A DNA stretch of 64,000 nt. Origin: Proteles cristata cristata. Lineage: Eukaryota > Chordata > Mammalia > Carnivora > Hyaenidae. Made by a program: the position numbers and the translations under genes. Shown here one piece after another: positions 61,938-64,000 of this stretch. The number at the start of each line of letters is the position of its first letter. The first letter of the stretch is position 1. The DNA lies in NCBI GenBank assembly GCA_017311185.1, contig JAESUZ010003165.1, forward strand, positions 806,001 to 870,000. Reading direction: 5' to 3'. Below the pieces are notes generated by a model. The model had not been told where the DNA came from and did no database searches. It saw only the letters and a list, made by a program, of their open reading frames with translations.

Positions 61938-62114
61938 CCACCACCAACCAGAGTTTTAACCAGCTTTCCAGGCGGTTCTGCCACAAGCCAAAGTCTGACA
62001 ACCACTGATCTAGACAATATTGCCTCCAAATATTAGAATATTTTTTAAAAAAACAAGTCTGGGCCTAGCCCTACCCTGCAGATCAGAACGGGTGACATAA
62101 TTTACACTCATTTG

Positions 62115-63010
62115 TGTTACTACATGTAATTATGGCCTATCTAAAAGACACCATCCAGGATTTAAGTAAAAACGATTTTTTTTAACATAATACGTATATA
62201 AATAAGACCCTAAAAACATTACCTGCGCTTCTCAAATTCATCAAGAGCCCTGGTGACTACAAGGGAGTCTCTGTTTATCATGACGGAACTTTGACTTTTC
62301 TGTGGGGAGAAGACCAGGCACGGAGGTTGTGGGTGGTTCTGCAGAGAAGCAAAGGACCCCCCTCGCTCCACAACAAAGCGCAAAGTAAACTTTAAAGAGA
62401 GGAAATTCTGGGGTCAATGGGAGGAAGGCAGATCCAAGGCCCCTTGGACTGCATAGTCTGCGCCAGCACTTTCCACCACAAAACCTGCCCTTCAACTTCT
62501 TAGTCGTTATTGGAAAATCTTGAGAGGCATCCACACTGCTTCAGGGAAGGAGAGAGGGGAGAGGGGAGGCGGAGTTCCACGCGGCCTGAGGAGGAGAGAA
62601 CAGAGAAGCAGGGAGGGGTGCAGGGAGGCAGTGTGCCCCTGGGGCCCCACTTGGATGACTTCCTGTGTTTTGGCCTTGGTCAAAAGCCACCTCGCTCAGG
62701 CAGTGTAAACAGAATTGTCCAAGACAGCGAGAAGGGCAGGCGGGCCATCCCACCCCCCTGCACGGCGCAGACCCTCAGCACCTCCATTTCACAGGTGAGC
62801 AAACTTAGAGTTCTAAGACCCGTAATCCAGAAGGGACGCCCGGTGAGGAAATGGGAAGGCACAGGCAGGGCTCCCCCGACCTCTCTTTGCCTCGGTTTGC
62901 TAATATATGCTATATTATATGCTAATATAAAAACTGTTGCACAGTATGCTAACTCACTTGGATGTAAATCTTAAAAAAGAAAAAGAAAAAAGAAAATTTT
63001 TTTAAACTTA
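62115..63010. other. Unique-looking upstream DNA, no gene supported
   Basis: A 154-codon plus-strand frame (62,510-62,974) overlaps GA-rich sequence and resembles nothing known. A short MIR-like scrap lies near 62,785-62,830. Confidence 0.4.
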
Positions 63011-63030
63011 TAAAGAAAAGATCCTTTCCT

Positions 63031-63234
63031 GGGGCGCCTGGGTGGCACCCAGTTGGCTACGCACCCTATTCTGGGTTTCCACTCAGCTCCTGATCTCAGT
63101 TTCGTGAATTCAAGCTCCGCATCACGTTCTGTGCCTGCTTGGGATCCTCTCTCTCCCCTTCTCTCTGCCCCTCCCCTACTCACAATGTTTCTGTCTCTCT
63201 CAAAGTAAATACAACTTTTGAAAAAGAAAGAAAT
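63031..63234 (+). mobile_element. CAN-SINE, full length, diverged middle
   Basis: GGGGCGCCTGGGTGGCACCC head. Target-site duplication AAAGAAAAGATCCTTTCC / AAAGAAAAGTTCCTTTCC at 63012-63029 and 63235-63252. Confidence 0.95.
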
Positions 63235-63639
63235 AAAGAAAAGTTCCTTTCCAGTGAGGGATGTATACGCAAGCATTTGTGGGTGAAATGTCAGGCTATC
63301 TCAAGGAGTAGATGAAACAAAATTGACAAATAGTAGCTAATTGTCGCAGGTGGCCGTTGCGCACACCAGGGCTCCTTGTAGTTGGTAGACATTGTTCTAT
63401 TTCTGTGTATGTAACGAAAAAAAGTAAATAGACTCTTTTCCAGAGAGAATCCAGGATATTTTGTTGTCTTAAGCAGGTACATGTGATGAACAAACTTCAC
63501 TGCCAGGTATCCAAGCCCGGGTCTAGTTGTGTAGCCCCGGGGATAACTGAGAAAATAGTCACTCAGAGCACACGAAGTATTCTCCTGGGGTTCCTGCGGT
63601 TCGTCGTCATCAGCTGAGCAACAATGATGTCAGGAGTAG

Positions 63640-63942
63640 ATTCCTTACTGGCCCTCCCCCATGTAGCCCATCCCCCCACACCCCCTCCAGCGACCCTCTG
63701 CTTATTCTCTATATTTAAAAGCCTCTTATGTTTTGTCCCCTTCCCTGTTTTTATATTATTTTTGCGTCCTTTCCCTTATATTCATCTGTTTTGTATCTTA
63801 AATTCTGCATATGAGTGAAGTCATTCGATATTTGTCTTTCTCTGATGGACTAATTTTGCTATTACATTAAATAGCCTCTAGTTCTACCCACGCAGTTCTA
63901 AATGGCAGGATTTCATTCTTTTTGATGGCTGAGTAATACTCC

Positions 63943-63996
<54 letters not shown>

Positions 63997-64000
63997 GTGT
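63640..64000 (-). mobile_element. Carnivore L1 3'UTR, antisense, runs off the right edge
   Basis: CATATGAGTGAAGTCATTCG, TTGTCTTTCTCTGATGGACT and TTTTTGATGGCTGAGTAATA are in the usual antisense carnivore L1 order. Confidence 0.88.
63943..64000. repeat. (GT)n microsatellite, at least 50 bp, cut by window end
   Basis: Pure GT repeats after TAATACTCCG, ending in GTGTTGTGT. It lies inside the L1 at the place where carnivore copies usually carry a short GT run. Confidence 0.95.

Larger units (their letters stand above)
61310..62010 (+). mobile_element. MER5A-type DNA transposon split by SINEs
   Basis: TCTCAACGTGTGGTCCCCAG at the left and AAGTCTGACAACCACTGATC at the right are the two ends of a MER5A-like element. 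Two antisense SINEs lie in the middle. Confidence 0.75.

Noticed and set aside
62510..62974. 154-codon plus-strand frame
   Set aside because: GA-rich low-complexity start and no recognisable domain; competing frames overlap it on both strands.
24430..64000. A second protein-coding gene upstream of CDK13
   Set aside because: No exon with recognisable protein similarity and splice sites was found; the interval is about what is expected for the gene-poor region upstream of CDK13.

Overview
This is mammalian nuclear DNA from a carnivore, most likely a felid. More than fifty copies of the tRNA-derived, CT-rich CAN-SINE are present, with head GGGCGCCTGGGTGGC, a GGTTCGAG B box, a CT tract and an AATAAA-rich tail. 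There are also L1 3' ends of the type found in carnivores. No prokaryotic, plasmid or phage organisation is visible.

The only protein-coding gene I can support is CDK13 (cyclin-dependent kinase 13), on the minus strand. Exon 1 starts at ATG 23045-23043 and ends at a CAG|GTGAG splice donor at 21853/21852. It lies in a CpG island of about 3.3 kb (about 21,150-24,430). Positions 1-21,852 are the 5' part of CDK13 intron 1; the large exon 2 is not in the window. Positions about 24,430-64,000 are upstream of CDK13 and mostly repeats, with no supportable gene. The frame of exon 1 is broken at about ten places relative to the conserved protein. Nearly all are explained by single missing bases in G/C-rich sequence, and both ends of the exon are intact, so base-calling or assembly error is much more likely than a dead gene.

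Layout: 1-20,900 is intron 1, with L1 fragments, L2/MIR/MER5 relics and about 15 SINE pieces. 20,900-24,430 is the CpG island, with a GC-rich ~50-bp minisatellite in the first bases of intron 1 (21,414-21,812), exon 1, the 5'UTR/promoter and ETS- and CRE-like sites. 24,430-35,700 is upstream DNA with SINEs, a MIR and two sense L1 pieces. 35,700-42,700 is dominated by antisense L1 sequence broken up by SINEs. 42,700-59,100 is mixed ancient repeats and SINEs, including a three-level nested SINE. 59,100-60,240 is a mostly unique block with a strong CTCF-like motif and a small CpG-rich patch. 60,240-64,000 is SINEs, a MIR, a MER5-type element split by nested SINEs, and an antisense L1 with a TG microsatellite running off the end.

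I found no new multi-gene system. The points most worth checking are the clustered deletions in CDK13 exon 1, the G-rich (in RNA) minisatellite about 40 bp after the first splice donor, a young near-identical SINE subfamily, several informative nested or serial SINE insertions, and the CTCF/CpG block near 59.3-59.8 kb.
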